From contig CALBDO010000027.1 in the NCBI GenBank assembly GCA_937927515.1, forward strand, positions 27,681 through 91,680: a stretch of DNA of 64,000 nt, in the 5' to 3' direction. Numbering within the stretch: position 1 is the stretch's first letter; the number at the start of each line of letters is the position of its first letter. Shown in pieces: positions 16,812-26,034 of this stretch. Position numbers and translations under genes: made by a program. The DNA comes from Candidatus Kapaibacterium sp. (GTDB lineage Bacteria; Bacteroidota; Ignavibacteria; Kapaibacteriales; UBA2268). The notes below the pieces were generated by a model that had not been told where the DNA came from, ran no database searches, and saw only the letters and a list, made by a program, of their open reading frames with translations.

Positions 16812-17876
16812 ATGCAATGTATTAAAGATTTGACTTTGGAGGAGATTACAAATTACGTAGTAGAGCTTGGCTATGAGAAATTTCGAGCCAGACAAATCTG
16901 GTATGCAATATATTCTCAGAGAATTAACGATTTTGAAAAGATTTCAACCTTGCCAAAGGAACTACGGTTACGTTTAAAAAAGGATTTTTATATCAACGCA
17001 ATAGTTGATTGTAAAAAAGAACAATCAATTGATGGCACTGTAAAGTTTCTCTTTCTACTTCGTAATGGTTCTGCCGTCGAGAGCGTTTATATTCCATGGG
17101 ACAGAGGATTGAAAGAGCGTAAGACATTGTGCGTATCTTCGCAAGTTGGTTGCGCCCTAGGCTGTAGTTTTTGTGCTACTGGAAAATTGGGATTAAAGCG
17201 TAATCTCTCGGCTGGGGAGATTATCGACCAGATATTTGAATGCGAGAAGCTTCTTGGTATTAAATTGACCAACATAGTCTTTATGGGAATGGGCGAGCCG
17301 TTGCAAAATTATAAGAATGTGGTTAATGCTTTGAAAATTCTTACCGACGAGGAAATTAAGTTATTCAGTCGTAAAAATATTACTGTTTCTACCTCTGGTA
17401 TTGTACCCAAAATTTATGAATTGGCAAATTTAGAAAGACCTGTGAAACTAGCAGTTTCATTGCACTCTACTTTCGATGTATTAAGGGAGAAATTAATGCC
17501 GATAGCTAAAAGATGGAGCTTGAAAGAGCTCCGCGATGCAGTTGTTTTTTACTATCGAAAGACGAAAATCCCGATAACATATGAATATATTCTCTTCGAA
17601 GGTTTAAACGATAATCAAGATGAACTTCGCCGTCTGGTAAAATTCGCACGAACAGTTCCTTCAAAAGTTAATTTGATACCTTTCCATAGAATAGATTTTG
17701 TTAAATTAAACGATTTCGAGAGACAATTAAATCCAGCAAATAAGGAAAAAATCGAGGAGTTTAGGAATATGTTAAGGTCCGAAGGTATACGCTGTTTTGT
17801 TCGTTCTTCGAGCGGTTATGAGATTAATGGTGCTTGTGGTCAGCTTGCTTTTGCAAATATTAAACTAAACATTTGA
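16812..17876 (+). CDS. rlmN: Dual-specificity 23S rRNA A2503 / tRNA A37 C2-methyltransferase RlmN
   Basis: A 354-residue radical-SAM enzyme that methylates C2 of A2503 in 23S rRNA, and A37 of some tRNAs. The radical-SAM cluster motif is Cys114/Cys118/Cys121 in CALGCSFCATG. The SAM-binding FMGMGEPLQNY and VSLHS follow, and the C-terminal catalytic Cys342 is in GYEINGACGQL. The N-terminal accessory domain (GYEKFRARQIWYAIY) is typical. The length is normal. It runs directly into the next gene with no gap, so it probably heads a short operon with the outer-membrane protein gene and kdsB. Confidence 0.96.
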   Translation: MQCIKDLTLEEITNYVVELGYEKFRARQIWYAIYSQRINDFEKISTLPKELRLRLKKDFYINAIVDCKKEQSIDGTVKFLFLLRNGSAVESVYIPWDRGLKERKTLCVSSQVGCALGCSFCATGKLGLKRNLSAGEIIDQIFECEKLLGIKLTNIVFMGMGEPLQNYKNVVNALKILTDEEIKLFSRKNITVSTSGIVPKIYELANLERPVKLAVSLHSTFDVLREKLMPIAKRWSLKELRDAVVFYYRKTKIPITYEYILFEGLNDNQDELRRLVKFARTVPSKVNLIPFHRIDFVKLNDFERQLNPANKEKIEEFRNMLRSEGIRCFVRSSSGYEINGACGQLAFANIKLNI

Positions 17877-17879
17877 GTG

Positions 17880-18776
17880 ATGGTAAATCGAATTTTAATT
17901 TTTTTATGTGGTTTTCTGCTCTCGAATTTAGTACTTGCTAAAGAGCATCATAATTTCAAAGTAGGTGAGTGTTATGTTATTCGGCTTGTCAATGGGGACC
18001 TTTTGGAAGGCGAGGTGGTTTCTTACGTTGCTGACCTCGAGGGTGATGGTATTAAGTTTGAAACTGAAATAGGTACTGGAATGATTTATTATACTCAGAT
18101 AATTGACGCGAGGGAATGCAACAGATATTATCGAGGTAGTCATAAATATTTTCTTCTGCCAACGGCGATAGGTATTGGAAACAATCATTTTTTTGGCATA
18201 CTTGAAATGTTTTTCTTGTATGCTGGCTTTGGTGTCGATGATTATTTCTCTTTAATGGCTGGTCGGTCTTTTATTCCTTTTGCCTACTCAAATCAACAGA
18301 TTTCTTTACTCAATTTCAAAGGTAGTCTTCCGAAGATAAAGTTTGAGGATATTTTAAAGGAATTGCAATTTGCACTTGGTGGCAATCTTGGCTTTGCAAA
18401 TAATAGTAATAAATTCATACATATTTACGGTGTTGCGACTTCTATATTCTACAAATCGACCATTTCGTTTGCGCTTTTCTACAAATTTGGTAGTATCGAT
18501 TACTACACTTTTCGCTACGGAATTAATGCCATCGACTTCTCTTATCCGAATGGTTCATTTGGGTTATCGTTTGGACTGGACACTCGCTTGCCACAGTACA
18601 AGGATGTGCACGTAATTGGTGAAATTTGGAACGTAGATATTGCCAGACCAACAAATTCTGCTTTCTTCTTGGGTATACGACTTTGTAATAGCAGTTTCAT
18701 CGCCGATTTTGGGCTGTCTTTCTTTACCCAACCTTTTGTTGTACCTATTGTTAATTTTCAATGGATGCCTTTTTAG
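17880..18776 (+). CDS. Predicted outer-membrane beta-barrel protein
   Basis: About 298 residues with a signal peptide (MVNRILIFLCGFLLSNLVLAKE), then a short LSm-like beta stretch (CYVIRLVNGDLLEGEVVSYVAD). Alternating amphipathic strands with Gly/Tyr/Phe spacing follow (YFLLPTAIGIGNNHFFGILEMFFLYAGFG and similar), suggesting a beta-barrel. There is no family I can name. The start is the ATG at 17880, with an adjoining in-frame GTG at 17877, immediately after the rlmN stop. Its last 16 bases overlap kdsB, so translation is likely coupled. Confidence 0.62.
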   Translation: MVNRILIFLCGFLLSNLVLAKEHHNFKVGECYVIRLVNGDLLEGEVVSYVADLEGDGIKFETEIGTGMIYYTQIIDARECNRYYRGSHKYFLLPTAIGIGNNHFFGILEMFFLYAGFGVDDYFSLMAGRSFIPFAYSNQQISLLNFKGSLPKIKFEDILKELQFALGGNLGFANNSNKFIHIYGVATSIFYKSTISFALFYKFGSIDYYTFRYGINAIDFSYPNGSFGLSFGLDTRLPQYKDVHVIGEIWNVDIARPTNSAFFLGIRLCNSSFIADFGLSFFTQPFVVPIVNFQWMPF

Positions 18777-19543
18777 CCAAAGACGTGAGAAATTCAGTGG
18801 GTATAATTCCAGCAAGATTGGAATCAACTCGCCTTCCGAGAAAACTTTTGCTCGATTTGGAAGGTAAACCCGTTCTGCAATGGACCCTCGAAGGAGTCTC
18901 TACTTCAAAATATTTGAGGGAGATAATTGTTGCAACGGACTCGGATGAAGTTGCTAATCTTTGCATTTCATTAGGCTTTGATTACATCCTAACTCCGAAA
19001 AATTTTGAATCTGGCACCGCGAGAGTGCTTTGGGCGTATCAAACTCTTGGGAATAATTTTGACTATATTGTTAACATTCAAGGTGACGAACCATTTATCA
19101 AAGGCGAGATTGTGGACAATTTGCTAATTAAAACTTTTCAAAGCAATGCCTTGATTTCTACTCTTGTGTGCGAGATAAAAAATAATCAAGAAATATTTGA
19201 GCCTTCGACTGTAAAGGTAGTAACAAATCAGGATGGATTTGCGTTATATTTCAGCCGAGCTCCAATACCATTCGTTCGAGATTATGTCCAAGACGCCTGG
19301 CACGAGATTGCGACCTTCTACAAGCATATTGGAATTTATTGTTTTGCTAGTGAAATTGTTCAAAAATTGGCAAAGATGCGCCCCGGCAAATTGGAAAAAG
19401 CAGAGAAATTAGAGCAACTTCGTTGGATGGAAAACGCTGTTTCTATTCTTTGTGTTGAAACAAACGAGACCCTATTGAGTATTGATACGTCTAATGATAT
19501 GGAAAAGGCAAGGGAGGTTATTCGTTCTCTTTTCTCGAAATAA
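18761..19543 (+). CDS. kdsB: 3-deoxy-manno-octulosonate cytidylyltransferase
   Basis: A 260-residue nucleotidyltransferase that activates Kdo to CMP-Kdo for lipid A-core synthesis. The signature IIPARLESTRLPRKLL binds CTP. Also seen are EGKPVLQWTLEGVSTSK, VATDSDEVANLC, VNIQGDEPFI (metal/substrate loop), YFSRAPIPFVRD, and the C-terminal KLEKAEKLEQLRWMENA typical of KdsB. The ATG used overlaps the preceding gene by 16 bases. Family homology begins about 12 residues in. Its presence, with two GT9 enzymes, indicates a Kdo/heptose-containing LPS. It is convergent with the GT9 gene, with a 26-bp tail overlap. Confidence 0.94.
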   Translation: MDAFLAKDVRNSVGIIPARLESTRLPRKLLLDLEGKPVLQWTLEGVSTSKYLREIIVATDSDEVANLCISLGFDYILTPKNFESGTARVLWAYQTLGNNFDYIVNIQGDEPFIKGEIVDNLLIKTFQSNALISTLVCEIKNNQEIFEPSTVKVVTNQDGFALYFSRAPIPFVRDYVQDAWHEIATFYKHIGIYCFASEIVQKLAKMRPGKLEKAEKLEQLRWMENAVSILCVETNETLLSIDTSNDMEKAREVIRSLFSK

Positions 19544-20543
19544 CACTCAAAAGCTCTTTAAAAACTTCTTGGGGCTGGATTAGGTCCATATTGTCTATAT
19601 CTTCTGGTTTGATACCTTTTGGGGAAATTGTAGTTGAGTACGGGCCTATAGGTCCCCAACGTTTTGCAGATAAATGTGGTGTATTGGGAAAAAGGCCAAC
19701 AGTAGGTATCTCGAGGACCGACCCAATGTGCAGTATTCCGGTAGAATTTGCAACTAACCCTTTTGACAAAGAAATTAGTGCGATGATTTCGTATAGATTT
19801 AGTCTTCCAGTTAAATTTTTTATGCTGGAAGAGTAATCTTGTACTATTTGATTTAAGCTTGCTTCTTGGGGGGTTCCAGTCAAAACGACGTCATAACCAG
19901 CACGGACTAAAATCTCTGCAAGTTCCCCAAATTTGTATGCTTGCCAAGTTATGCTCGAGCCTTTACTCCCCGGGTGCAATATGATGAACCCTCGTTTCTG
20001 GATATTTAATGTTTCTAAAAGACTTTCTATTTTCATAAGTGCTTCGGGCTCGACATTGATTTTCACATATTTCAATTCCAAAGTCTTTTGAAAAAAGATT
20101 TCAACCATCCTCAGGTTGTATTTAGCCTCGTTAAACAACGAGACCTTCCTATGGTCTTTTATCCTGTGGGTAAATAAAAATGAATACCAACGATAGGCAG
20201 AACCAATTCGTATAGGGATATTGGTTTTGAATGCGTAATACACTTCTTCGAACCTGGGTCTTGGAAAAAAGACAACCTGGGGTCGAAAGTTCTTGTAGAT
20301 TTTTTTAAAATCTTTGTTGTAATCATCTACGAAAATCACTTCGTCGATATATTCACATTTATATAAGAGGGGTTCGACATATCGCCTTGCAACCAAAGAT
20401 AATTTACACTTAGGTAGGACTTCTTTTATTCCACGACACATTGGAAGAGTGAGTATCATATCCCCAAGTCTATCTGTTCTAACAATACTTACGGAATGAA
20501 TTTCCTCGTAATCAGTCTTGTTTTTCATAATTTGCATTTTCAT
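19518..20543 (-). CDS. Glycosyltransferase family 9 (heptosyltransferase-like)
   Basis: A 341-residue GT9 enzyme of the ADP-heptose:LPS heptosyltransferase type. The N-terminal RTDRLGDMILTLPMCRGIKE is the acceptor-domain hallmark. The C-terminal donor domain has IILHPGSKGSSITWQAYKFGELAEIL and GLVANSTGILHIGSVLEIPTVGLFP. This suggests transfer of a heptose to the LPS inner core on the cytoplasmic face. Several start ATGs are possible (20543, 20537, 20528); homology starts near residue 17. It is divergent from the L,D-transpeptidase gene, with only 22 bp between their starts, and convergent with kdsB. Confidence 0.87.
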   Translation of the reverse strand: MKMQIMKNKTDYEEIHSVSIVRTDRLGDMILTLPMCRGIKEVLPKCKLSLVARRYVEPLLYKCEYIDEVIFVDDYNKDFKKIYKNFRPQVVFFPRPRFEEVYYAFKTNIPIRIGSAYRWYSFLFTHRIKDHRKVSLFNEAKYNLRMVEIFFQKTLELKYVKINVEPEALMKIESLLETLNIQKRGFIILHPGSKGSSITWQAYKFGELAEILVRAGYDVVLTGTPQEASLNQIVQDYSSSIKNLTGRLNLYEIIALISLSKGLVANSTGILHIGSVLEIPTVGLFPNTPHLSAKRWGPIGPYSTTISPKGIKPEDIDNMDLIQPQEVFKELLSVISRKENE

Positions 20544-20565
20544 AAAAAAAGAATTTGCAAATTAA

Positions 20566-21468
20566 GTGTTTGTACAGGGATATAAAAACAATAAATTTTG
20601 GTTGCTTTTTCCAGCATTGGTCTGTCTTTTTTTTGCAAGTAGAATTTTTCCCGACCAGCATAGCAAAATTTTTCGTACTTATTCACTTAAATTTTACACT
20701 TGTCTATATGGCGATGTTGAATTTTACTTTATTCCGTTAAAAGATACAATTTATTACACTGGTGAGGACTTCATTGAGATTGACTTAAAAAATCAATTGG
20801 CTTTTCACGTAACTCGGAGCGGAGTTGTGGATACGATAAAAATCTCATCGGGAAACAAATACCTGAGTCGAGCAATAGAAACACCAAGAGGTCTGTTTGC
20901 TGTTCAGAATAAAGCACCGATACAAATATCACGCCAATTTGAAAATACTGAAATGTTGAATTGGATTGGATTTAATGGAAACATAGGATTCCACGGTCTG
21001 AAGAAAACTGGGTACTACAGTAGTTTGGGTCGCCGTCCAACTTCTCACGGCTGTGTTCGAATGTCGAACGAGGACGGTGTACGCTGGTATAATAAAATTC
21101 GAATCGGCACACCAGTTTTGGTTTATAAAACAACGCCATTGCGTATAATCAAGTTCGACAATTTATCAAGATTCAACCCAAATACGGATATCCTCATCCG
21201 AAATGGGAATAAGTTTTATTATTCGCTGTTGAACCAAAGGTTGAGTAATTTACTCAATGGTGAACATTATCGAAAAAACTTAGGAAAAGTTTTTCTTGCC
21301 CCAAAAGTCAAGTTAATCAATCCCGCTATTACTGTTGATACAGATGCTATTATACCTTTTCAAAAAGCGAGTTTGACTCGAAAAATAAGCAATGTAGAAG
21401 AATCTATCTCTACTGCTGTTGTTCAAGATTATCTGAATATTTCGGATACTTGTGTAATAATTAATTAA
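20566..21468 (+). CDS. L,D-transpeptidase (YkuD domain) family protein
   Basis: A 300-residue exported protein. An N-terminal hydrophobic segment (FWLLFPALVCLFFASRIF) acts as signal or anchor. The YkuD catalytic domain spans about residues 70-180, with His143 (IGFHGL) and the catalytic motif SHGCVR, containing Cys163 and Arg165. Such enzymes make 3-3 peptidoglycan cross-links or attach proteins to the wall. The C-terminal about 110 residues are unassigned. The start is a GTG at 20566, since no suitable ATG precedes the signal segment. It ends 2 bp before the convergent T9SS gene. Confidence 0.85.
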   Translation: MFVQGYKNNKFWLLFPALVCLFFASRIFPDQHSKIFRTYSLKFYTCLYGDVEFYFIPLKDTIYYTGEDFIEIDLKNQLAFHVTRSGVVDTIKISSGNKYLSRAIETPRGLFAVQNKAPIQISRQFENTEMLNWIGFNGNIGFHGLKKTGYYSSLGRRPTSHGCVRMSNEDGVRWYNKIRIGTPVLVYKTTPLRIIKFDNLSRFNPNTDILIRNGNKFYYSLLNQRLSNLLNGEHYRKNLGKVFLAPKVKLINPAITVDTDAIIPFQKASLTRKISNVEESISTAVVQDYLNISDTCVIIN

Positions 21469-21470
21469 AA

Positions 21471-23069
21471 TTAGTAGACCAGAAAAGGTATGCCAAAATT
21501 ATACTCATCAATGTAAATGAAGTAAATACCAGGATTAAAATTACTCGTCGAAACACATATATGCCGTTGATTTGTGAAGGATACGTTTAAAATTTCTTGC
21601 CCAAGCAAATTCGAGATTTTAATCGTGGCTCTTGGTGGCAATTCAGATGATAAGTCAATATAAATTCCATTCGATGTTGTTCTAACTGTGATTTTTCTGC
21701 TTTTTTCGCACGTTTCTACAGAGCTTATGAAATTCAAGTTTCGAGAAGTTAAATTTGGGTTCGAGGTCGTGAATTCTACCTCTGATATAATTAAAATACT
21801 GCTTGTGTCGACAGTAATATCTGGATTTTTAATATTTGGGTGGATATTGAAGGGCTTGCTGGTAAGGATGAAATCCCTTGTTTGGACTTCTCCTGGTGGA
21901 AGGGAAAGAGATTCGTCGGTAGAAATCAACAAGATATCGGAATTGCCATTACTGAATGAATAAGAATAACCCCCTGCAAGAATAGAGTTTATACGGTAAG
22001 GAGTTATAGCATAACCAAGTTCGTTATCTATACCACCAAATAGTTTCCCATTAATGAATTCTCCATCGTAATTAAAAATAGCAACCAACATATCACTAAT
22101 CCAGGACGTTTTTGGATGTGCATTACCAATTGTCAAAATTTTGTTTGGTTCGAGTTTGCACGAGCTGATAAGAGAAGTTTCGAAATTATCTGGATAGTTT
22201 AGCCCCCAAAGGAAATTCCCGTCGTTATCCATTGCGATTACGAAAATATCTTTGCTACTGTCTGGAGAAAAAGAGTCCGAAGTTCCTATTATAAGATAAG
22301 TTCCGTTGTTGTTAACAATGTTAACTGGATTTTCATATCGAGGACCTGCAATGGATTTTTTCCAGATAATATTTCCATTTGTGTCGATTTTAGCGACTAA
22401 AATGTCGAATTGTGTTTGCTCCGAGGAAGTCAAACCAACAAAAATGTAATTACCGTCAGTGGATTTTATAATGTCCCTAATACCTTCGTAGTTTTCTGTA
22501 CCATAATGTTTTTGCCAGATAATATTACCTTTGGAATCTGTTTTGAAAATAAGAGCGTCGTGGCTTTTACCGGCTCCCAAGTATGACCAGCCTCCAACAA
22601 TAAATCCGCCATCATCAGTAGGGATTAGTGTGGCAATTGCATTGTCGTCGAAGGTGCCATAAGCCTTTTGCCAAATGATATTACCATTTTGGTCGACTTT
22701 TAAGAGAAAGATATCTGTACTACCAGCGCCAAAAGAGCGGGTGTGCCCACCAACAATAATATTGTAATCAATACAACGAGCAAGTACTTGTGCATAGTCG
22801 AGTTCAGAGCCACCAATAGAAAACTGCCAGAGAATATCTCCATTTTGGTTTATTCGCATAAGTAAGATGTTTTCGCCAAAGGTTACATCAGCATTAGTCC
22901 AACCCCCAAGAATCATATCGCCGTCTGGCAAAGGTAGCAAGTAGTGGAGTACGTCGCTTCGAGGTTCTTCATACAATTTTGCCCAGTTGTTGTAGTTGGT
23001 CTGAGCAAATGTTTGGAAAATTGTGGAGAGAAAAATTCCTAGTATCGAAATGATAAGCAGTCTAAGCAT
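21471..23069 (-). CDS. T9SS-secreted protein with seven-fold delta-60-like repeats
   Basis: A 532-residue secreted protein. The signal peptide (MLRLLIISILGIFLSTIFQTFAQ) is followed by about six to seven tandem repeats of about 50 residues carrying the pattern D-x-x-L-(L/V)-x-K-(V/I)-D-x-(N/K)-G-N-I-I-W-x-K. Examples are FLLKVDQNGNIIWQKAYG, LIFKTDSKGNIIWQKHYG and LVAKIDTNGNIIWKKSIAG. This suggests a beta-propeller. The last about 85 residues form a type A sorting domain (SNLLGQEILNVSF, then NFNPGIYFIYI). Substrates of T9SS are exported to the cell surface; a ligand cannot be read. It is convergent with the L,D-transpeptidase gene. Its upstream region is shared with the tRNA-Leu gene on the opposite strand. 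Confidence 0.85.
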   Translation of the reverse strand: MLRLLIISILGIFLSTIFQTFAQTNYNNWAKLYEEPRSDVLHYLLPLPDGDMILGGWTNADVTFGENILLMRINQNGDILWQFSIGGSELDYAQVLARCIDYNIIVGGHTRSFGAGSTDIFLLKVDQNGNIIWQKAYGTFDDNAIATLIPTDDGGFIVGGWSYLGAGKSHDALIFKTDSKGNIIWQKHYGTENYEGIRDIIKSTDGNYIFVGLTSSEQTQFDILVAKIDTNGNIIWKKSIAGPRYENPVNIVNNNGTYLIIGTSDSFSPDSSKDIFVIAMDNDGNFLWGLNYPDNFETSLISSCKLEPNKILTIGNAHPKTSWISDMLVAIFNYDGEFINGKLFGGIDNELGYAITPYRINSILAGGYSYSFSNGNSDILLISTDESLSLPPGEVQTRDFILTSKPFNIHPNIKNPDITVDTSSILIISEVEFTTSNPNLTSRNLNFISSVETCEKSRKITVRTTSNGIYIDLSSELPPRATIKISNLLGQEILNVSFTNQRHICVSTSNFNPGIYFIYIDEYNFGIPFLVY

Positions 23070-23185
23070 TGTTAAATCCTCCGAAATTACTTGGCTAAAT
23101 TATTAAAAAATAATGAGAAAAAAAATTTAAATATGTAAAACTTTACCATTTTTTTATTAATTTTGTAATCCTAAAGTATATAAGA

Positions 23186-23269
23186 GCGGAAGTGGCGGAA
23201 TTGGCAGACGCACCATCTTGAGGGGGTGGCGCCCGGTAGGGCGTGCGGGTTCAAGTCCCGCCTTCCGCA
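23186..23269 (+). tRNA. tRNA-Leu (anticodon GAG)
   Basis: An 84-nt type II tRNA. The acceptor stem GCGGAAG pairs with CTTCCGC and is followed by discriminator A. The D-arm is GGCGGAATTGGCAGACGC, the anticodon stem CCATC pairs with GGTGG around loop TTGAGGG (anticodon GAG, reading CUU/CUC), a long variable arm follows, and the T-arm is GCGGG-TTCAAGT-CCCGC. The 3' CCA is not encoded. A TAATTTTG (23158-23165) lies about 20 bp upstream and may be its -7 element. Confidence 0.97.
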
Positions 23270-23406
23270 CTTTACGTTTGTTACCCTGCTGTTGTTTATA
23301 ACTTTTTGGGCTGATGCATTTGTTCATCCGTACTCTTACAAATCATAATTCAGAAATCAAATGAGGGTTTCTCCCTCGACTATATGTAAAACATTTGGAG
23401 GTTCCA

Positions 23407-24123
23407 ATGGATGAACAAATCCAACAAACTGGCGAAAGCCAAGACATTTCATATCCTTCTTATGATTTGAGCGTCGGTTCAATAATAGCAAATGGATTTT
23501 CGCTCGGCTTTAAACATCTATTTGTATTAATCCTCAGCGTTATTCTCTGGGCAATAACTTTTTGGATACCCTACATTAATGTTGGGACGACTATAGGTCT
23601 CTATGGGATTGTAATTAAGATGGCAAGAGGCGAGAACTTTGGTGCTGGAGAAATATTTAATAAAGAATATCGTGCAATTATGCCAGAATTTTTAATTCTC
23701 TACGCATTATATAGCGTCGCTGTTTATTTGGCTTATGTGTTTCTGATTATCCCCGGTATTGTCCTATCAATTGCCTTGGGGTATTCCTTCTACTTTATGA
23801 TAGACAAAAAATTAGGCATTTTGGAAGCGCTTTCTGCATCAAACAAAACTACGAACGGTAACAAATGGGAAATTTTTGGTGCAATATTTATTTTATATCT
23901 CATTTTACTGGTTCTCATTTTGATTATTTGGCTTATTTTCCGCTCCGAACCAGAAGGATTATTAGATTACGGTTTATCCCAAGGACTCTTCGGACTTGGT
24001 ACTCCAAATGCTTTAGGTATTTTGTTGATTATCGTAGTTTGTATTATTATGTATTGTGTAATTTATGGGGCTATGGCGTATACCTATCGTGAACTTTCGA
24101 AGAAATATGAAGCACTTGCTTAG
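23407..24123 (+). CDS. Polytopic membrane protein (DUF975-like)
   Basis: A 238-residue integral membrane protein with a polar N-terminus and about six hydrophobic segments (for example LFVLILSVILWAITFWIPYI, FLILYALYSVAVYLAYVFLIIPGIVLSIAL, IFGAIFILYLILLVLILIIWLIF, ALGILLIIVVCIIMYCVIYGAMAYTYREL). The IIPGIVLSIAL...LGILEALSASNK pattern resembles DUF975/YciC-type membrane proteins. Function is unknown. The ATG at 23407 is preceded by a clear GGAGG at suitable distance, which rules out the upstream TTG. It is followed by an intrinsic terminator. Confidence 0.72.
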   Translation: MDEQIQQTGESQDISYPSYDLSVGSIIANGFSLGFKHLFVLILSVILWAITFWIPYINVGTTIGLYGIVIKMARGENFGAGEIFNKEYRAIMPEFLILYALYSVAVYLAYVFLIIPGIVLSIALGYSFYFMIDKKLGILEALSASNKTTNGNKWEIFGAIFILYLILLVLILIIWLIFRSEPEGLLDYGLSQGLFGLGTPNALGILLIIVVCIIMYCVIYGAMAYTYRELSKKYEALA

Positions 24124-24190
24124 AATCTAAATTTATTTTCTCTTTTGATTTAAGAACATTTGTAAATTTTAACTTTTATTAGGTAATTTT

Positions 24191-24227
24191 GGATTGGCAC
24201 ACAATTTGTGTCAATCCTTTTTTATTT
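24191..24227 (+). terminator. Intrinsic terminator after the DUF975-like gene
   Basis: Stem GGATTGGCACA / TGTGTCAATCC (one G-T pair) around CAATT is followed by a T-rich run (TTTTTTATTTT). It lies between the membrane-protein gene and the small TPR gene, whose ATG is only 11 bp further, so it may also act as a leader structure for the latter. Confidence 0.75.
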
Positions 24228-24237
24228 TGAGGTGTTT

Positions 24238-24564
24238 ATGGATGAATTTTTCAATTGGGATTCGGAAATTAAATCACCAGAGGTGATTGCTCTCGAAAAC
24301 GCAGTTACAAATGCACTAAACTTTTTTGCACAAAGAGATTTCGTTAATTCTCTTCCTTTTATCGCAGAGGCTATAGACATATGTGAAAGAAACGGTATCG
24401 GCATCCCAAATTTGTTCCTTATGCAAGCCTACGCAGAGATGGAAACTGGCGACCTCGTTAAAGCTTTGACCTCTATCGATAGAGAAATATTACTTTATCC
24501 AGATAATTACCGAGCAATTGAATTAAGAGAACACATTAAAGACAGAATTGAAAAACATTCTTGA
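24238..24564 (+). CDS. Small tetratricopeptide-like protein
   Basis: A 108-residue soluble protein, acidic at the N-terminus (MDEFFNWDSEIKSPEV). Two to three TPR-like helical hairpins follow: ALNFFAQRDFVNSLPFIAEAIDIC, LFLMQAYAEMETGDLVKALTSID and LYPDNYRAIELREHIKDR. It probably mediates protein contacts; no partner is evident. The start ATG is preceded by GAGGTG, which supports it over an in-frame GTG at 24208 lying in the terminator stem. Confidence 0.68.
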   Translation: MDEFFNWDSEIKSPEVIALENAVTNALNFFAQRDFVNSLPFIAEAIDICERNGIGIPNLFLMQAYAEMETGDLVKALTSIDREILLYPDNYRAIELREHIKDRIEKHS

Positions 24565-24921
24565 ACCTTGAAATTTGTTTCCAATTACCATCTTTGTGCC
24601 TTTTCTGCTCGCCTCTTGGATGTTGTTTATCGAGACTAATGTGTGAATTCAGTATTTACAATTTTTACTTACTTGCAGTATAAAATTAAATTTTGTTAAG
24701 TACGAGCAAATTTGCTCACAGATGCAAATCGTAACTAAAATGGTAAAGCACGTAATAATTGATTTTTAAAAGGTGAGAGTTAATAGTAAGAGAGTGAAAA
24801 AAATAATCAATTGTGAAAAAAAACGTTTCAACCTCTTTGGGAATTCTTATGTTCTATATTTGAGTGTTGAATCTATTCAAAATGTGAAAAAAATTTTGTA
24901 GTTGTTGCAAGAATTTAACAG
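24565..24921. other. Intergenic region upstream of tatC
   Basis: About 357 bp with no convincing gene. It contains a 14-bp perfect palindrome GAGCAAATTTGCTC (24704-24717) and three copies of GTGAAAAAAA (24794, 24813, 24884) before tatC. Their function is unknown. Confidence 0.45.
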
Positions 24922-24927
24922 TTGAAA

Positions 24928-25698
24928 ATGTCCAAAAAGAAAAGGGATAGAGGTGAAGAACAAGGAGAGATGAGTTTTCTGGAGCATCTAGATGAACTGA
25001 GGCGTAGGATAATCTACTCCGTCGTTGCAATTATTATTGGATGCATTCTTGTTGGGTACAAGATTGACTTTATAATAGAAAAGATTTTGCTTGCACCAGC
25101 TGTTAAAATTGGTTTGAAATTGCAAAATTTACAGCCTTTTGGACAGCCATTCCTATATTTTAAAGTAGTTGTAATTGGGGGTATGATTTTAGCATTACCA
25201 TTTATTTTATATCAACTTTGGAAATTTGTTGCACCAGGATTGTATCAAAACGAGAAAAAAGTAGTTCGTTTGGTCACTTTTTTTACAACCCTTTGCTTTG
25301 TCGCTGGTGTGATTTTCTCATATTTTATTATGATTCCATTTATGCTAAATTTTGGGACTTATTTTGGAACTAAATTAATAGAGAACAAGTTCGACGTAAA
25401 CTACTACTTTGGTTTTGTTTCTATGATGGTTCTAGCCTCTGGTATTGTTTTCGAGATGCCCATGGTAAGTTTTGTGCTTTCACGCTTTGGTTTGTTGACC
25501 GCTAAGTTCCTTAGAAAATATCGTCGACATTCCATTGTTGTGATTTTAATTTTAGCTGCAATACTTACACCAACTCCCGACCCTATAAACCAGTTAATTT
25601 TTGCGGCTCCTTTGTTTGTTTTGTATGAAATAAGCATCTTGGTGACGGCTATTTCAGAGAAAAGGATTAAAAAGTCGAATGAAAGCAACGGAAATTAG
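24928..25698 (+). CDS. tatC: Sec-independent protein translocase subunit TatC
   Basis: A 256-residue six-span inner-membrane protein, the receptor for twin-arginine signal peptides. The cytosolic N-terminal motif FLEHLDELRRRII includes the key Glu and is diagnostic. It is followed by the periplasmic loop LQPFGQPFLYFKV, the conserved FILYQLWKFVAPGLYQNEKK, and the TM5-TM6 region ILTPTPDPINQLIFAAPLFVLYEISI. The length is normal. The ATG at 24928 is preferred to a TTG at 24922. No tatA/tatB gene is adjacent, so the partner must be encoded elsewhere. Confidence 0.95.
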   Translation: MSKKKRDRGEEQGEMSFLEHLDELRRRIIYSVVAIIIGCILVGYKIDFIIEKILLAPAVKIGLKLQNLQPFGQPFLYFKVVVIGGMILALPFILYQLWKFVAPGLYQNEKKVVRLVTFFTTLCFVAGVIFSYFIMIPFMLNFGTYFGTKLIENKFDVNYYFGFVSMMVLASGIVFEMPMVSFVLSRFGLLTAKFLRKYRRHSIVVILILAAILTPTPDPINQLIFAAPLFVLYEISILVTAISEKRIKKSNESNGN

Positions 25699-26034
25699 AT
25701 TAGAGTTCATAAATTTTAAGAGTACTTTGTTTCAATTTTACTTTAAAAAGATTTTGAAAAATGTTTTTTTTATCTTAATTTGCTCTTTTTTTATTATCAA
25801 TTTCTGTTGTAATGATTGTGTTTTTACGATTCGCTCGATGAAATGTGTAAGTTTTTCAACAGTGTTTTTATCTGTAAACATTTTCTTGGCAACAAGGGGT
25901 TAATTTTGGCGTATTAATGAAAGATTTTTGTAAATTTTTCAGAAGAGTGTATTTCTTTCTTTGTAATTTAGTATTTGGAGGGTTCTCTTTGAACCCTGAA
26001 AATTGTTTTTAGGATTAAAAGGTGGGTTTTTGCA
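25699..26034. other. AT-rich intergenic region upstream of the membrane TPR gene
   Basis: About 336 bp, T-rich, with no convincing gene. TAATTTTG at 25901-25908 resembles a -7 element. A short GGGTTC-TCTTT-GAACCC hairpin lies near 25980-25996, about 40 bp before the TPR gene start, so it would sit in its leader. Confidence 0.4.

Noticed and set aside
23135..23165. Full promoter for tRNA-Leu
   Set aside because: The TAATTTTG at 23158-23165 is convincing, but no TTTG lies at the expected -33 spacing, so only the -7 element is mentioned in the tRNA entry.
25679..25903. 74-residue open frame after tatC with a hydrophobic stretch
   Set aside because: It overlaps the tatC 3' end, comes from very T-rich DNA that makes hydrophobic codons by chance, lacks a ribosome-binding site, and resembles no family.
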